A stretch of 64,000 nucleotides of DNA from Paenibacillus macerans (GCF_023715465.1 NZ_JAMBOE010000004.1:372001-436000), one strand, 5' to 3'; shown: positions 26,426-35,998, numbered from the stretch's first letter. Notes: generated by a model not told the origin, from the sequence alone. A program made the numbers and translations.

Positions 26426-28306
26426 TTATTCAGGTTCTACTCCCCATACCAGCGAGTTCCCCAGGTACAGCGTTACCTTATCCCAGTCGGCATAAGCCGT
26501 TTTGGTCGGATCGAAGGAGTAGTCGTCCGCTTCGTTGAAATTAGACCAGTCGGATTTGGCCATCCGCAATTGAATATCACCGGTTTCCCCGCCGGCCGAA
26601 ATCGAGCCCGCCGCAGCCGTAAAGCTGAGTTCAACATAAGTGTCGGTAAAGGTTCTTTGAATGTTTTCGGCTCCGATCGGCGCCCAATCCACCCAAGAGC
26701 TCACGCTTTGCGTGCCGTCCTTCGAGAAGTAATAGCGGAGTTTCAGGTCACTCAAGTTAACTGCGGTTGTACCGTTATTTTTAATATTAAAATGCGGCCT
26801 GATCTGGTTGTCGGTCGGGTTGGTGTCGGCCGCCTTATACTGCACGACCAGATTCCCGTTAGGTACGCTTGAGCCTTCTTCTGGCGTCGCGGTAGCCTCG
26901 GCTGAATTGCTGCTTTCTCCCGCGGAATTTACCGCACTGACAACATAATAGTAAGCCGTGCCGTTGGTAAGTCCGCGATCGGTAAAGGAGGTGCCCGTGA
27001 TCCCGTCGGCTGCGGTCGTGTACGGTCCCCCGCTAACCGTCGCTCGCTTCACATTATAGCTTTCCGCCCCGGCGGAAGCCGACCAGCTCAAGCTGATCTG
27101 TCCGTTGCCTGCTGTTGCCGCCAGTTTGCCTGGGGCAGCGGGCAACGTTTCGCCTAACGGCTGCATAATCCGATCCAGCATAGCTTGCTTCGGTTCGTTC
27201 CAGGTGACCCAATCGTCGAGCAGCAGCCCGCCCGTGTCTCCGGAGTTCGGGTTTACGCACCAATAAGTCCAATACAGCTCGTTCTCGCCGATATAATCGA
27301 CCAGGCGGTTCTGCCAGATGCCTTCAACGCTGCTCGTGTCCACGCTGCGGCCGCCGAATTCGCCCACGATGACCGGGGCGATGTTTTGCTTGCTGATATA
27401 TCCCCAGTACGCGTCCCAGATGGCCGGCATGTTATCGGGGAAGGAAGGGTCCGAGAACCAGGGTTGGGAAGCGACGCCAGGGCCGTAATCATGAGCGGAA
27501 TAAACCAGTTGGTTCGGAACGTCCAGCTCAACCGGGTGATTCGCGACTCCTTTAAGGTTGCCGCCCCACCAGTACCCGTCGCTGTATCCTTGCACATTTT
27601 TCTCGATCCCTTCGACGATGATCAGCCAATGCGGATTTACGGACAAAATGGCATTGCCCGCCCGCTCCGCAGCCAGCTGCCAGTCGGTGGTCAGATCACC
27701 CGTTCCCCAACTGACCGGACCGTGAGGCTCATTGTGCAAGTCGGCGCCAATTACCGTGTCGTTGCCGTCATACCGTTCCGCCAGCATTTTCCAATCGTCG
27801 ATCCAGCGTTGTTCGGAGTAGTCCGCGGTGTACCAAAGCTCGGATTGTCCGCCGGACCCGGGACGATGGCGGTCCAGGAAAATCTTCATACCGCGGTCTC
27901 CTGCTTTTTCGATAAGTTTATCCATAATTTGGATAGGTGTCAGCCCTCTTAAATCCGGATTTTTCTCGTAGTCGATGCTGTTGGGGGCGGATCCGGGGTC
28001 AAACATTTGGTTGCAGTACGGCAGACGGATCAGGTTGTAGCCGTGTTCTTGTATCTGATCCAGGACGTCATCCATAGATCGCGTCCACAAGCCGTGGGGC
28101 GAATAATTCGCCGTCTCGAATCCGAACCAGTTGATCCCGTTGAATACCGCCGGATTTCCGGCGGAATCGACGATGCGGTTTCCTGACGTATGGTAATAAT
28201 TAGCCGCCGCTTCCGCATGACCCGGGGCCAGGCCGGCCATCCCGATTCCCATAGCGCCTAATACGAGCGAACCGGCCAGAATACTTTTGATGATCTTTTT
28301 GAACAT
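26426..28306 (-). CDS. Secreted endoglucanase, GH5 (subfamily 1-like), Fn3, CBM3
   Basis: The 626-aa protein starts at ATG 28306 (GAGGG eight bases upstream). A signal peptide ends near residue 34. The GH5 domain (~36-385) closely follows the Acidothermus E1 pattern: 'LDRHRPGSGGQSELWYT', acid/base Glu193 in 'DLHNEPHG', nucleophile Glu317 in 'VIVGEFGGR', and 'VYSAHDYGPGV'. One Fn3 module (~390-475) links to a C-terminal CBM3 (~484-626) that binds crystalline cellulose and ends in 'LVWGVEP'. It cleaves internal beta-1,4-glucan bonds outside the cell. The gene lies 33 bases after the GH9 gene and has no promoter of its own that I can see, so the two are probably one transcript. Confidence 0.92.
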   Translation of the reverse strand: MFKKIIKSILAGSLVLGAMGIGMAGLAPGHAEAAANYYHTSGNRIVDSAGNPAVFNGINWFGFETANYSPHGLWTRSMDDVLDQIQEHGYNLIRLPYCNQMFDPGSAPNSIDYEKNPDLRGLTPIQIMDKLIEKAGDRGMKIFLDRHRPGSGGQSELWYTADYSEQRWIDDWKMLAERYDGNDTVIGADLHNEPHGPVSWGTGDLTTDWQLAAERAGNAILSVNPHWLIIVEGIEKNVQGYSDGYWWGGNLKGVANHPVELDVPNQLVYSAHDYGPGVASQPWFSDPSFPDNMPAIWDAYWGYISKQNIAPVIVGEFGGRSVDTSSVEGIWQNRLVDYIGENELYWTYWCVNPNSGDTGGLLLDDWVTWNEPKQAMLDRIMQPLGETLPAAPGKLAATAGNGQISLSWSASAGAESYNVKRATVSGGPYTTAADGITGTSFTDRGLTNGTAYYYVVSAVNSAGESSNSAEATATPEEGSSVPNGNLVVQYKAADTNPTDNQIRPHFNIKNNGTTAVNLSDLKLRYYFSKDGTQSVSSWVDWAPIGAENIQRTFTDTYVELSFTAAAGSISAGGETGDIQLRMAKSDWSNFNEADDYSFDPTKTAYADWDKVTLYLGNSLVWGVEPE

Positions 28307-28339
28307 ACCTTTACCCTCTTTCCTCAAAAATACAGTCCA

Positions 28340-31240
28340 TCAAGGCTCGATTCCCCAAACTAGCGTGCCGTTCTGATACAAAGCGACATGGTCCCAATCG
28401 GTGTAGGCGGTTTTGATTGGGTCAAAGGAATAGTCGTTCGCTTCGTTATAAGCTGTCCAATCATTTTTGTTGATGCGGGTCTGGATTTCGCCGCTGTCGC
28501 TGCCGGGAGCCAGGCTGCCCGCACCGGAATTGAAGGAGATTTCCACGTACGAATCGGCATTCTCCTTAGCTTCCGCCATCTTCACCGTTTTGCCGCTAAG
28601 ATTGCCGCCCCCGATCTGCGCCCAATCGAAATGGAACGTTTGCTCCTTGTCCCCATCCACCGTATACCAATAGCGAATCGTCAGTTCTGACAGAGGAACA
28701 GCATCCGTACCGTTGTTTATAATGCGGAATAACGGCTTCATTTGATTGTCGTCCGCATTGGTGTCGCCGGCTTTATACTGGAGCACCAATGTTCCCGGCT
28801 GCCCTCCTTGCCCGGCTTGGGGAATCGCGCTGATCTGTTCGGAATCGACGCTTTCCCCGGCGCCATTGACGGCGCTGACCACATAATAGTAGGCCGTGTC
28901 GTTCGTCAGGCCCGCGTCCGTAAAGTTCGTCGCCGTGATTCCGCTCTTCACCGTCGTATAAGGGCCACCGTCTACGGTTGCTCTTTTCACGTTATAGCTT
29001 ATCGCTCCGTTGGCCGCGTTCCAGTTCAGCGCCACCTGCGCATTCCCCGCCTTCGCGGCCAGGCCGGTCGGAACACCCGGCGGCTGTTGCGGCTCTTGCG
29101 GCGTTTCCCCATCAGGCTCCTCACCGGCCACCTTCACTCCGTTCAGATAAAGGGGAATTCGGGTCGTCTCCCCTTTTGTGGCAGAAATCCCTTGGCGGCT
29201 CCAGTCATTCGCCGGATCCCAATGGCTCTTATACTGAGAGTCCTGCTTCGCGATCAGGCCAAATTGGAAATCCCGGCTGCCGTAAACCTCGTTGCCCGAC
29301 CAATCCAGCTCATAGTAGTAAATCCCCGCCGCCGCGTCCACCGCATAAGGTCCGTTGACCTTGACGGCGCCGCCATAGCTTGCTTTTTGCTCATCGTAAT
29401 ATGTTTCCAGCGTGACGTCGTTGATGCTTTGGCCCGCTGCCAGCAGTTCGCTGATGTTGAAATAATAACGGGCGCTCATCGTCCCTTCCGTATGAGGCGG
29501 ATGGACGGATTCATTGTGGATGGTGACCGTAACCTGCGTCCGCTGGTCATTTTCCTGCTCGATTTTTCCTTCCACCCGGTACTCCGTTACGCCTTGTTCG
29601 GCGGGCGGGCTGTCGGCTGTGGCCGTTTCGCCATTCCCGTATTCCAGATACAAGCCTGCAAGCGCGCCAACCAAACCGGCATTGTAGTCGATCGCTACCT
29701 CGTTATAAACGTAATCGGTCGTGACATCCTTGTGCATATCCGTCGCGTCCGGTCCGCCGACAAGCGCTCCCCAGAGCACATGACGGTGTTCCGCCGGGAC
29801 TTCCATGTTGTTGGTCATAGAGCCATGTGCGGCCCGATGGTGAGGATGCTTGGCTGACTCTTCCGGTGTCGGGAACCCGACGATGTACGAATAACCCATG
29901 GGGTTGTCGCCCATGATATAGTCCATTTGGCTCTTGGCCCAGGCCGCAAACTCGGGACGGTCCTTATATTTGTCATACACCAGCGCGCAAAGCTGGGCAG
30001 CCGCATTGTACCGCGCCGATCCCCACGTGGTGAGAACGCCGAACCCGGCGGGCGATGTAGTCAAATACGTATTGTCGTTCGCTTCCTCGTGAGGAACCTG
30101 GCCGCCCGACCAATACTCCAGATTCCAGCGGGCGAAATAATCATATTGATCATTATCCGGGAACAGGGACGCGAGCCGTACAAAAACGCCGCCCCATACC
30201 GTGTCCCAGCTGTGTGTCCAGATATTTTGCCAGCTATCCGCTTGGGAAGGGATGATTCTTTTCAGATATCCGGTGTTTTTTCCCGACGCATCAACGGATA
30301 CGATATCCTGAATATACGTGTTATCGCCGGTCGCGGTATACAACCAGACGGCCGCCCATGACAATTCATCTTCGTCATAACTGGAATTATAAAAGCCGTC
30401 ACTGTTGCCGAGTCCTCTGTGCTGCTGGGCAAAGCGGTAAAGCGCGGTGGCGGTGTCCAGGCAATTGGCCGCGTATGTAGGATCGGTATCCTTCGTATTG
30501 AGATACATCAGGGCAAGGGCGGCCGCAGCGCCGGCAGCCTGATCGCTGGCGGGTTGCTCCGCGGTTGCGAACGTGGCCGGACGCGGGTATTTTGCGGGAT
30601 CCTGCAGTTCGGGAGGGCCCCAATAGGTGTGATCGACCGTTCCTTGTCCAACCATGTAGTTGAAGGCGACGACCTCACCCTCGGCGTTACGGAATGTGGA
30701 ACGGAGAAAATAGTCGCTGAACCATTTCAGTTCTTCCAGCATATGCGCTTCCTGGCCGCTCTGTTTAAAAGCGTCTCTGAACTCGTAGAAGCTCCATCCC
30801 AGCGTCGATGCGGTATAGGATTGCGGCAAGCCGAATTTGACATGGTCGCCGGCGTCGTGGAATCCTCCGCTCAGATCAACGGACCCGTTGCCGTCGGGGT
30901 CGAGGAGCGACAGGTTCTGCGCGATGAAATCATCCTGCAAATTCGTCAGGTTTTTCGCCGTGCCGTTCACGCCAAGCGGTACGTACATGTCGGATAGTTC
31001 CGAATCCCCCCGCCATTCCAAATGTCCGCCGGTAATCCCGGGACCGGATTTCTCCGCGTCGTAGAACCAGAGGGATTTTTGCAGGGCATCGGCATAATTG
31101 TAAGCTTCCGCGTCTGCAGCCGTTGCCGCCGGAAGGGCCAGGAGCGGAAATCCGCCGAAAGCAACCAGGCCGGACAGTGCGGTTTTTCCAATCAGATTTT
31201 TCCAGGCCTGCCTACGTGCTTTTTTGGCTTTGTTCATCAT
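28340..31240 (-). CDS. Secreted cellulase, GH9-CBM3c-Fn3-CBM3
   Basis: The 966-aa protein starts at ATG 31240 (AAAGGTGG upstream; the ATG three bases later is equally possible). A signal peptide ends near residue 42. The GH9 catalytic domain (~45-545) has the nucleophile region 'GGFHDAGDHVKF' (Asp129/Asp132) and the proton-donor region 'DYVYNEVAIDYNAGLVGALAGLYLEY'. A CBM3c-like domain (~560-710) follows directly, the arrangement of processive endoglucanases, then Fn3 (~725-810) and CBM3 (~820-966) ending 'LVWGIEP'. It works with the GH6 and GH5 enzymes on crystalline cellulose. A predicted SigA promoter lies about 130 bases upstream. Confidence 0.92.
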   Translation of the reverse strand: MMNKAKKARRQAWKNLIGKTALSGLVAFGGFPLLALPAATAADAEAYNYADALQKSLWFYDAEKSGPGITGGHLEWRGDSELSDMYVPLGVNGTAKNLTNLQDDFIAQNLSLLDPDGNGSVDLSGGFHDAGDHVKFGLPQSYTASTLGWSFYEFRDAFKQSGQEAHMLEELKWFSDYFLRSTFRNAEGEVVAFNYMVGQGTVDHTYWGPPELQDPAKYPRPATFATAEQPASDQAAGAAAALALMYLNTKDTDPTYAANCLDTATALYRFAQQHRGLGNSDGFYNSSYDEDELSWAAVWLYTATGDNTYIQDIVSVDASGKNTGYLKRIIPSQADSWQNIWTHSWDTVWGGVFVRLASLFPDNDQYDYFARWNLEYWSGGQVPHEEANDNTYLTTSPAGFGVLTTWGSARYNAAAQLCALVYDKYKDRPEFAAWAKSQMDYIMGDNPMGYSYIVGFPTPEESAKHPHHRAAHGSMTNNMEVPAEHRHVLWGALVGGPDATDMHKDVTTDYVYNEVAIDYNAGLVGALAGLYLEYGNGETATADSPPAEQGVTEYRVEGKIEQENDQRTQVTVTIHNESVHPPHTEGTMSARYYFNISELLAAGQSINDVTLETYYDEQKASYGGAVKVNGPYAVDAAAGIYYYELDWSGNEVYGSRDFQFGLIAKQDSQYKSHWDPANDWSRQGISATKGETTRIPLYLNGVKVAGEEPDGETPQEPQQPPGVPTGLAAKAGNAQVALNWNAANGAISYNVKRATVDGGPYTTVKSGITATNFTDAGLTNDTAYYYVVSAVNGAGESVDSEQISAIPQAGQGGQPGTLVLQYKAGDTNADDNQMKPLFRIINNGTDAVPLSELTIRYWYTVDGDKEQTFHFDWAQIGGGNLSGKTVKMAEAKENADSYVEISFNSGAGSLAPGSDSGEIQTRINKNDWTAYNEANDYSFDPIKTAYTDWDHVALYQNGTLVWGIEP

Positions 31241-31368
31241 TCACAACCACCTTTCCAAAATAATATCGTTGGTTTTTCGAAATTGAATTTCACTCTCACC
31301 TCCCTTTCTGCAAGATTTAATCGAATAAAAGAAAAATTTGTAATAATAAGCAAAAACTTGGCACCTTC

Positions 31369-31397
31369 ATATTATTTTTCTGTTCTGTTCTTGTATA
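31369..31397 (-). promoter_or_regulatory. Predicted promoter of the GH9-GH5 operon
   Basis: On the minus strand TATACA (31397-31392) and TAATAT (31374-31369) are exactly 17 bases apart. The surrounding ~78 bases are duplicated in front of the GH6 gene with the same spacing, which supports a functional promoter. Confidence 0.6.
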
Positions 31398-31446
31398 GTT
31401 TAAATTCTTCCGCTAATAGGTTGAAATTCTTCTGAACTATGATTGG

Positions 31447-31485
31447 AAAAAAGCGGAGAAGAACAGGCCAACCTTCCCCGCTTTT
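31447..31485 (-). terminator. Terminator after the GH6 gene
   Basis: On the minus strand AAAAGCGGGGAAG pairs with CTTCTCCGCTTTT and continues into TTTTTT (one bulge). It separates the GH6 transcript from the GH9 promoter. Confidence 0.75.
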
Positions 31486-31513
31486 ACGCCGTCAAGCGCA
31501 TGTCGTTTCGTTA

Positions 31514-33943
31514 TTACGGTTCGATGCCCCAAACGAGAGTGCCGTTTTGGTAAAGGGTGATATGATCCCAATCGGCATAAGCCGTTTTGGCGGCATCATA
31601 CGAATAATCGTTGCTCTCGTCAAAGTTGGACCAGTCGGTCTTGGATATCCGCAGCTGAATGTCGCCGGACTGCGCTCCTGCGGCAAGAGTCCCGGCTGCA
31701 GCCGTAAAGCTAAGTTCGATATAGGTGTCCGCGTCCGTCCCGGATGCGGTGCCGAACGTTTTTTCAATGTTCGACGCGCCCAGTTGGGCCCAATCGATCC
31801 AAGCGTTCAAATCCTGGCTGCCGTCTTTCGTAAAGTAGTAACGTAACTTCAGTGTGCTCAAATCAACAGCGGTCGTTCCGTTGTTTTTGATATTGAACTG
31901 AGGGTTGATTTGATTGTCAGTGGCGTTCGTGTTCCCGGTACGGTATTGCACCACCACATCCCCAGTGCCGGTTCCGCCGCCGCTCGGGGTGGCGGCAACC
32001 TGGGCCGAATTCGCGCTTTCCCCGGCGCTGTTCACCGCGCTGACCACATAATAGTATGTTGTGCCGTTCGTAAGGCCGGTGTTCGTGTAGCTTGTGGCGG
32101 TTACGCCCGTCGCAACGGCCGTGTACGGCCCGCCGCTGGTCGTGGCGCGCTTCACGGTATAGCTTGTGGCACCGCTTGATGCCGTCCAGCTAAGCTCAAC
32201 CTTTGCATTGCCCGCAGTCGCGGTCAGGCCGGTTGGCGCTGCCGGAACGGAGATCGTCGCCAGCGGCGTCGCGGCAACCTGGGCTGAATTCGCGCTTTCC
32301 CCGGCGCTGTTCACCGCGCTGACAACATAATAGTACGTCGTGCCGTTCGTAAGGCCAGTGTTCGTGTAGCTTGTGGCGGTTATGCCCGTCGCAACGGTCG
32401 TGTACGGCCCGCCGCTGGTCGTGGCACACTTCACATTATAGCTCGTGGCGCCGCTTGATGCCGTCCAGCTGAGCGCAACCTGGGCATTGCCTGCAGCTAC
32501 GGTCAGTCCGGTTGGCGCCGCCGGAACGTCAGGTGTCTCGCCGCCGTTAGCCGGGATGGCCGGATATGCATTTTGAACCAGTTGAACGAATTGGTCATGG
32601 AACCAGTGTCCGGAAATCGGAGCACCCGGCAGCGCGCCGGTCAGCGTGCCGTCGGCATTGGTATAAGTCGGGTCGCACATTCTGTCGAACCCTTTGCCTT
32701 CATTGTTGGGAATTTCGGTGCTGGAGCCGTCCGATTCACCAGGAGGCTTCACCCAGACGAAAGCGTCCAGATGAGAGGCCGAATAACCCGCCGGAGCGGC
32801 TTGCGGAGGCTGACCCATCCCGGCGCCGCTGGCATTACACCAGTTCCCCCGATGGAGACGCTTATCGATGCGTCCGGAATCGGCATACGCATCCACCGTT
32901 GTTCCGCTGGCACCAGTCGGCCGGTTCGGACCGCCCCACCCGTTACGGGAGGTATCGATCAGGAAGCCGATACTGGACGGCCAGCCCTTGGCCACGAATC
33001 CGGAATACAGGGCCGCGGTGAAATCCGCCTCGTCAAAATAAGGATTCCATTCATAATACTTGGCGGATTTCAACTGCATCCCGTTGATCGTCTTATTCGG
33101 GTCGGTCAAATACGGTTCCTCCAATGGAGTCGTGTTGGCCGTATTGGTGATAAAGCCGTCCACACTGGCAAGTCCGGCCGGAGTCCCGGCGACGACCGAC
33201 GTAAAGAGGTCGATGGCCGGCTGCCGGTTGCTGTCCCAGCCTAACCAACCGGAGTGGCCGATGTCCATGTAGTTGTAGACGTTAGGAATGGCATGCAGCT
33301 TTTCGAGGGCATACCGCGTTGCATCCCGGTATATGTTGGTCGAATTAGCTTGCGCGCATTTTGGATCGTTCAGGTTCGTCACCAGATTCGGCAGCGAATC
33401 GGGTTCGACAACCGCGACAATCCGAATATCGGCGTATTTCGGATCGGAAAATACTTCGACGATGGGATCAATGTAGCTCGTTTTATAAGTCTGCAGGCCT
33501 GCCGCAGTCAAGGGCAGCTCACCGTTGGATGCCAAAGCGTGACAATCCCGGCCCGGCAGGTTGTAAATCACGAAGGTGGCTACAATAGGCGTATTTCCCT
33601 GCTTCTGGGCAAGTATCTCGTCCATGGTTTCCACCAGGCTTTTCCGCCCGCCGTTCGCCTCACCGCCAGCAATGGCCGCAATGCGGTCCAGCCAAACAGC
33701 CGTCGGGTACGACTTGACGGTTTGCATCTTCGCCTTCAACGTATTATCGCTAACTTGGGCGATGGAGGTATCAATCAGCGCCGCATAATCGGGATTCACA
33801 TACATCGTCGCACCCAAAAAAGGATTATCGACATGAGCTTCGGCGGCATAGCTCCTTTGGATCCCAAAAGGCTGCAGCAGCGTCAGCGCCAAAGCAGCAA
33901 CCGCAGTCATCGCCACCGTTCGTTTGAAAAGTTTCGAAAACAT
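31514..33943 (-). CDS. Secreted GH6 cellobiohydrolase-type cellulase with two Fn3 and CBM3
   Basis: The 809-aa protein starts at ATG 33943 with GAGGAG seven bases upstream. A signal peptide ends near AAEA at ~36. The GH6 domain (~40-460) shows 'VATFVIYNLPGRDCHALASNGELPL', 'RIVAVVEPDSLPNLVTNL' (catalytic Asp), 'NVYNYMDIGHSGWLGWDSNRQPA' and 'DAFVWVKPPGESDG'; loop content and Cys pairs fit bacterial exo-acting GH6. Two Fn3 modules (~470-560 and ~562-650) are almost identical in protein and DNA, indicating recent duplication or conversion. A CBM3 (~665-809) ends 'LVWGIEP'. It probably releases cellobiose from chain ends, complementing GH9 and GH5. It has its own promoter, cre site and terminator. 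Confidence 0.92.
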   Translation of the reverse strand: MFSKLFKRTVAMTAVAALALTLLQPFGIQRSYAAEAHVDNPFLGATMYVNPDYAALIDTSIAQVSDNTLKAKMQTVKSYPTAVWLDRIAAIAGGEANGGRKSLVETMDEILAQKQGNTPIVATFVIYNLPGRDCHALASNGELPLTAAGLQTYKTSYIDPIVEVFSDPKYADIRIVAVVEPDSLPNLVTNLNDPKCAQANSTNIYRDATRYALEKLHAIPNVYNYMDIGHSGWLGWDSNRQPAIDLFTSVVAGTPAGLASVDGFITNTANTTPLEEPYLTDPNKTINGMQLKSAKYYEWNPYFDEADFTAALYSGFVAKGWPSSIGFLIDTSRNGWGGPNRPTGASGTTVDAYADSGRIDKRLHRGNWCNASGAGMGQPPQAAPAGYSASHLDAFVWVKPPGESDGSSTEIPNNEGKGFDRMCDPTYTNADGTLTGALPGAPISGHWFHDQFVQLVQNAYPAIPANGGETPDVPAAPTGLTVAAGNAQVALSWTASSGATSYNVKCATTSGGPYTTVATGITATSYTNTGLTNGTTYYYVVSAVNSAGESANSAQVAATPLATISVPAAPTGLTATAGNAKVELSWTASSGATSYTVKRATTSGGPYTAVATGVTATSYTNTGLTNGTTYYYVVSAVNSAGESANSAQVAATPSGGGTGTGDVVVQYRTGNTNATDNQINPQFNIKNNGTTAVDLSTLKLRYYFTKDGSQDLNAWIDWAQLGASNIEKTFGTASGTDADTYIELSFTAAAGTLAAGAQSGDIQLRISKTDWSNFDESNDYSYDAAKTAYADWDHITLYQNGTLVWGIEP

Positions 33944-33968
33944 GGAATCACTCCTCATCATGGATTGT

Positions 33969-34180
33969 TTACTTCAGTTCTCCATACCAGCACACCGCTT
34001 CCGGTACCTGGTACGCCGTCACTTTGTTCCAATCGGTATAAGAGGCCACCATCCTTTGAAACACAACGTCCACCTTTCTGAAAAAGTAAGTTTAGCCCTC
34101 ACCTCCTTTTTTCGCATAGCATTATTCCAATCCGAACCGACGTTTCATCGGGCCGAAGGAATAAGTCGTTAAAACTTCAT
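33969..34180 (-). pseudogene. Decayed CBM3 fragments upstream of the GH6 gene
   Basis: Two minus-strand fragments match the end of the CBM3 modules next door. At 34141-34180 'TTYSFGPMKR' mirrors NDYSFDPTKT. At ~33969-34046 'SYTDWNKVT' is followed, after a frame change, by 'GSGVLVWRTEV', mirroring DWDKVTLYxxGxLVWG. Between them lies AAAAAAGGAGGTGAGGG plus a leader resembling that of the GH9 gene. This looks like a lost cellulase gene whose body was deleted, leaving its leader and CBM3 tail. Confidence 0.6.
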
Positions 34181-34257
34181 GAAATCCCGCTTTGATCTAA
34201 CACTTGTCCCATAAGCCGCTGCCGCTTGTCCAAATTTAAGTTGAAATCCGCTGGAGA

Positions 34258-34272
34258 AGTATGCGCTTTCAA
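34258..34272 (-). promoter_or_regulatory. cre site (CcpA) in the GH6 leader
   Basis: Minus-strand TTGAAAGCGCATACT matches WTGNAANCGNWNNCW at all defined positions. It lies about 75 bases downstream of the predicted -10, a position where CcpA acts as a roadblock. Confidence 0.7.
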
Positions 34273-34345
34273 TAGAGGTTGAAATGGAGGTTTGATGAAC
34301 AAAAGAAGAATATGTTGCAGAATAGTAAAATCTTGGCACTTTCAT

Positions 34346-34374
34346 CTTATTTTTCTGTCCTGCTTTTGTACAGT
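34346..34374 (-). promoter_or_regulatory. Predicted promoter of the GH6 gene
   Basis: On the minus strand TGTACA (34374-34369) and TAAGAT (34351-34346) are 17 bases apart. The region 34335-34410 aligns with 31359-31437 in front of the GH9 operon over its whole length. Confidence 0.55.
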
Positions 34375-34536
34375 TTAAATTCTTCCGTTATTGAGTTGAA
34401 AAACTTCTGATCGACCGTATTGCTGTGACGTGTGGTGTCGCGCCGTGGCGCACCGTGACGCCCCGTAATGCCCTGACGTGTGGTGCTGCCGTAATGCCGA
34501 AATGCAGTACGGACGTACAGCTCTTACAGCCGGCCC

Positions 34537-34670
34537 TAACGGACACCACAGACCTTATTTCACATTTTGGTGCACCTTTTCGGCCTTTTTTGAGTAAATA
34601 AGAGCGCACCTGTCCGTTAGAATTTGAAACACCGTCTTTTCAAGCAAATAAGGTCGTTCATGTCCGTTAG
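34537..34670. repeat. Intergenic repeat family D (TAACGG...TTATTT), copy 1
   Basis: TAACGGACACCACAGACCTTATTT is followed by two inverse copies of the type AAATAAGAGCGCACCTGTCCGTTA. The last copy ends at the breakpoint of the truncated oleate hydratase gene. A larger set is at 37771-38180. Confidence 0.75.
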
Positions 34671-35932
34671 CCTCTGGCGATGCTGACCGAGGAGACGCTG
34701 GGTAGAACAACGATTGAACAGTTTTTCGAGCCGAGCTTCCTGGAAACGAATTTCTGGTATTTCTGGCGTTCGATGCTTGCGTTTGAGAACTGGCACAGCG
34801 TGGTGGAAATGAAACGTTATATGGAACGTTTTATGCATCTGATTTCCGGCATGAACCAACTCAATGGCATTTTGCATACCGAATACAATCAGTTCGATTC
34901 CCTTATTCTCCCGCTTATGAAATGGCTGGAAGCCCATGGCGTCCACTTTGACAAAGGGCACCAGGTCGTTGACCTGGATATCGATGTAACGGGCGGCGAA
35001 AAGGTTGTGTCTGCGATCCATTTTAAGGTGAACGGCGCAGCCAAGGTGATTCCGACGACCCGCCAGGACCTCGTGCTGGTGACGAACGGCTCGATGACGG
35101 AAAACGCCACAAAAGGCGACTGAATCACCCTGCCGTGCTGAACCGTTCCGTAAGCGATCGCGGCTGCTGGAGCCTATGGCAAAAGCTGGCCGCCAAATCC
35201 CCGGATTTTGGGCATCCGGAAGTGTTTTGCGGGGATATCGATAAAACGAAATGGCTGTCCTTTACAATCACCCTCACCGACGATGATATCGTGTTTCCTT
35301 ATCTGCTCGAGCTGACCGGCGATCTGCCGGGAATAGGCGTGGTGACGATCAAGGATTCCAACTGGCTGATGTCCTGGACCGCGCCGAAGCAGCCGCATTT
35401 CATCAACCAGCCGGACAACGTCAAAGTGCTGTGGGCGTACGGGTTGTTCCCCGATGCAGTCGGCAATTACGTGAACAAAAAGATGTCAGAGTGCACCGGA
35501 CGCGAGCTTTTTGAGGAACTCTGTTACCACATGGGGCTGAAGGACCGCATCCCGGAAATTCTGGCCCATACGACCAACGTCATTCCGTGCATGATGCCGT
35601 ACATCACTTCGCAGTTCATGCCGCGCGTCATGGGCGACCGCCCGCAGGTCGTGCCGCAAGGCAGCGTTAACCTCGCCTTCCTCGGGCAGTTTGCCGAGGT
35701 GCCTGATGACTGCGTGTTTACGGTGGAGTATTCCGTCCGAACCGCAATGATGGCGGTCTACCGCCTGCTGAAGCTGGACAAAGAAGTGATCCCCGTGCAC
35801 TCGAGCAAATACGATGTGCGCGTCCTGCTAACCGCGGTGCGGACCTGCCTCGGCAACAATCCGCTGCCGCTGGATAAATCGTTGGGCCAACTATTATCCG
35901 GCACGGTACTCGCCAAGCTGCTGAACAGGTAG
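34671..35932 (+). pseudogene. ohyA: Oleate hydratase, 5'-truncated and frameshifted
   Basis: About 420 codons of an oleate hydratase (myosin-cross-reactive antigen family, FAD enzyme converting oleate to 10-hydroxystearate) remain of roughly 590. The first frame reads 'LTEETLGRTTIEQFFEPSFLETNFWYFWRSMLAFENWHS' to 'NGSMTENATKGD', where a TGA (35121) follows. The family continues in another frame from 'NHPAVLNRSVSDRGCWSLWQKLAAKSPDFG' to the normal C-terminus at 35932. The N-terminal ~170 residues with the FAD-binding glycine motif are missing, and there is no start signal. The 5' break coincides with the end of a family D repeat. It cannot be functional. Confidence 0.9.
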
Positions 35933-35950
35933 GGGTGTTTGGGTGCTAAA

Positions 35951-35998
35951 AAACAAGAATCCTTATCATATATAAATGATAAGGATTCATTCTTGTTT
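35951..35998. terminator. Long perfect hairpin terminator
   Basis: GAATCCTTATCAT and its exact inverse ATGATAAGGATTC surround a short AT loop; AAACAAG/CTTGTTT extends the stem past one mismatch. It lies 18 bases after the oleate hydratase stop. Confidence 0.8.

Noticed and set aside
26426..33943. Reading the cellulase cluster as a cellulosome operon
   Set aside because: All three enzymes end in CBM3; no dockerin, scaffoldin or multiple-cohesin protein is present in the cluster.
34680..35932. Two separate short plus-strand genes (147 and 265 codons)
   Set aside because: They are consecutive parts of one oleate hydratase in different frames, and the first part lacks the N-terminal third.
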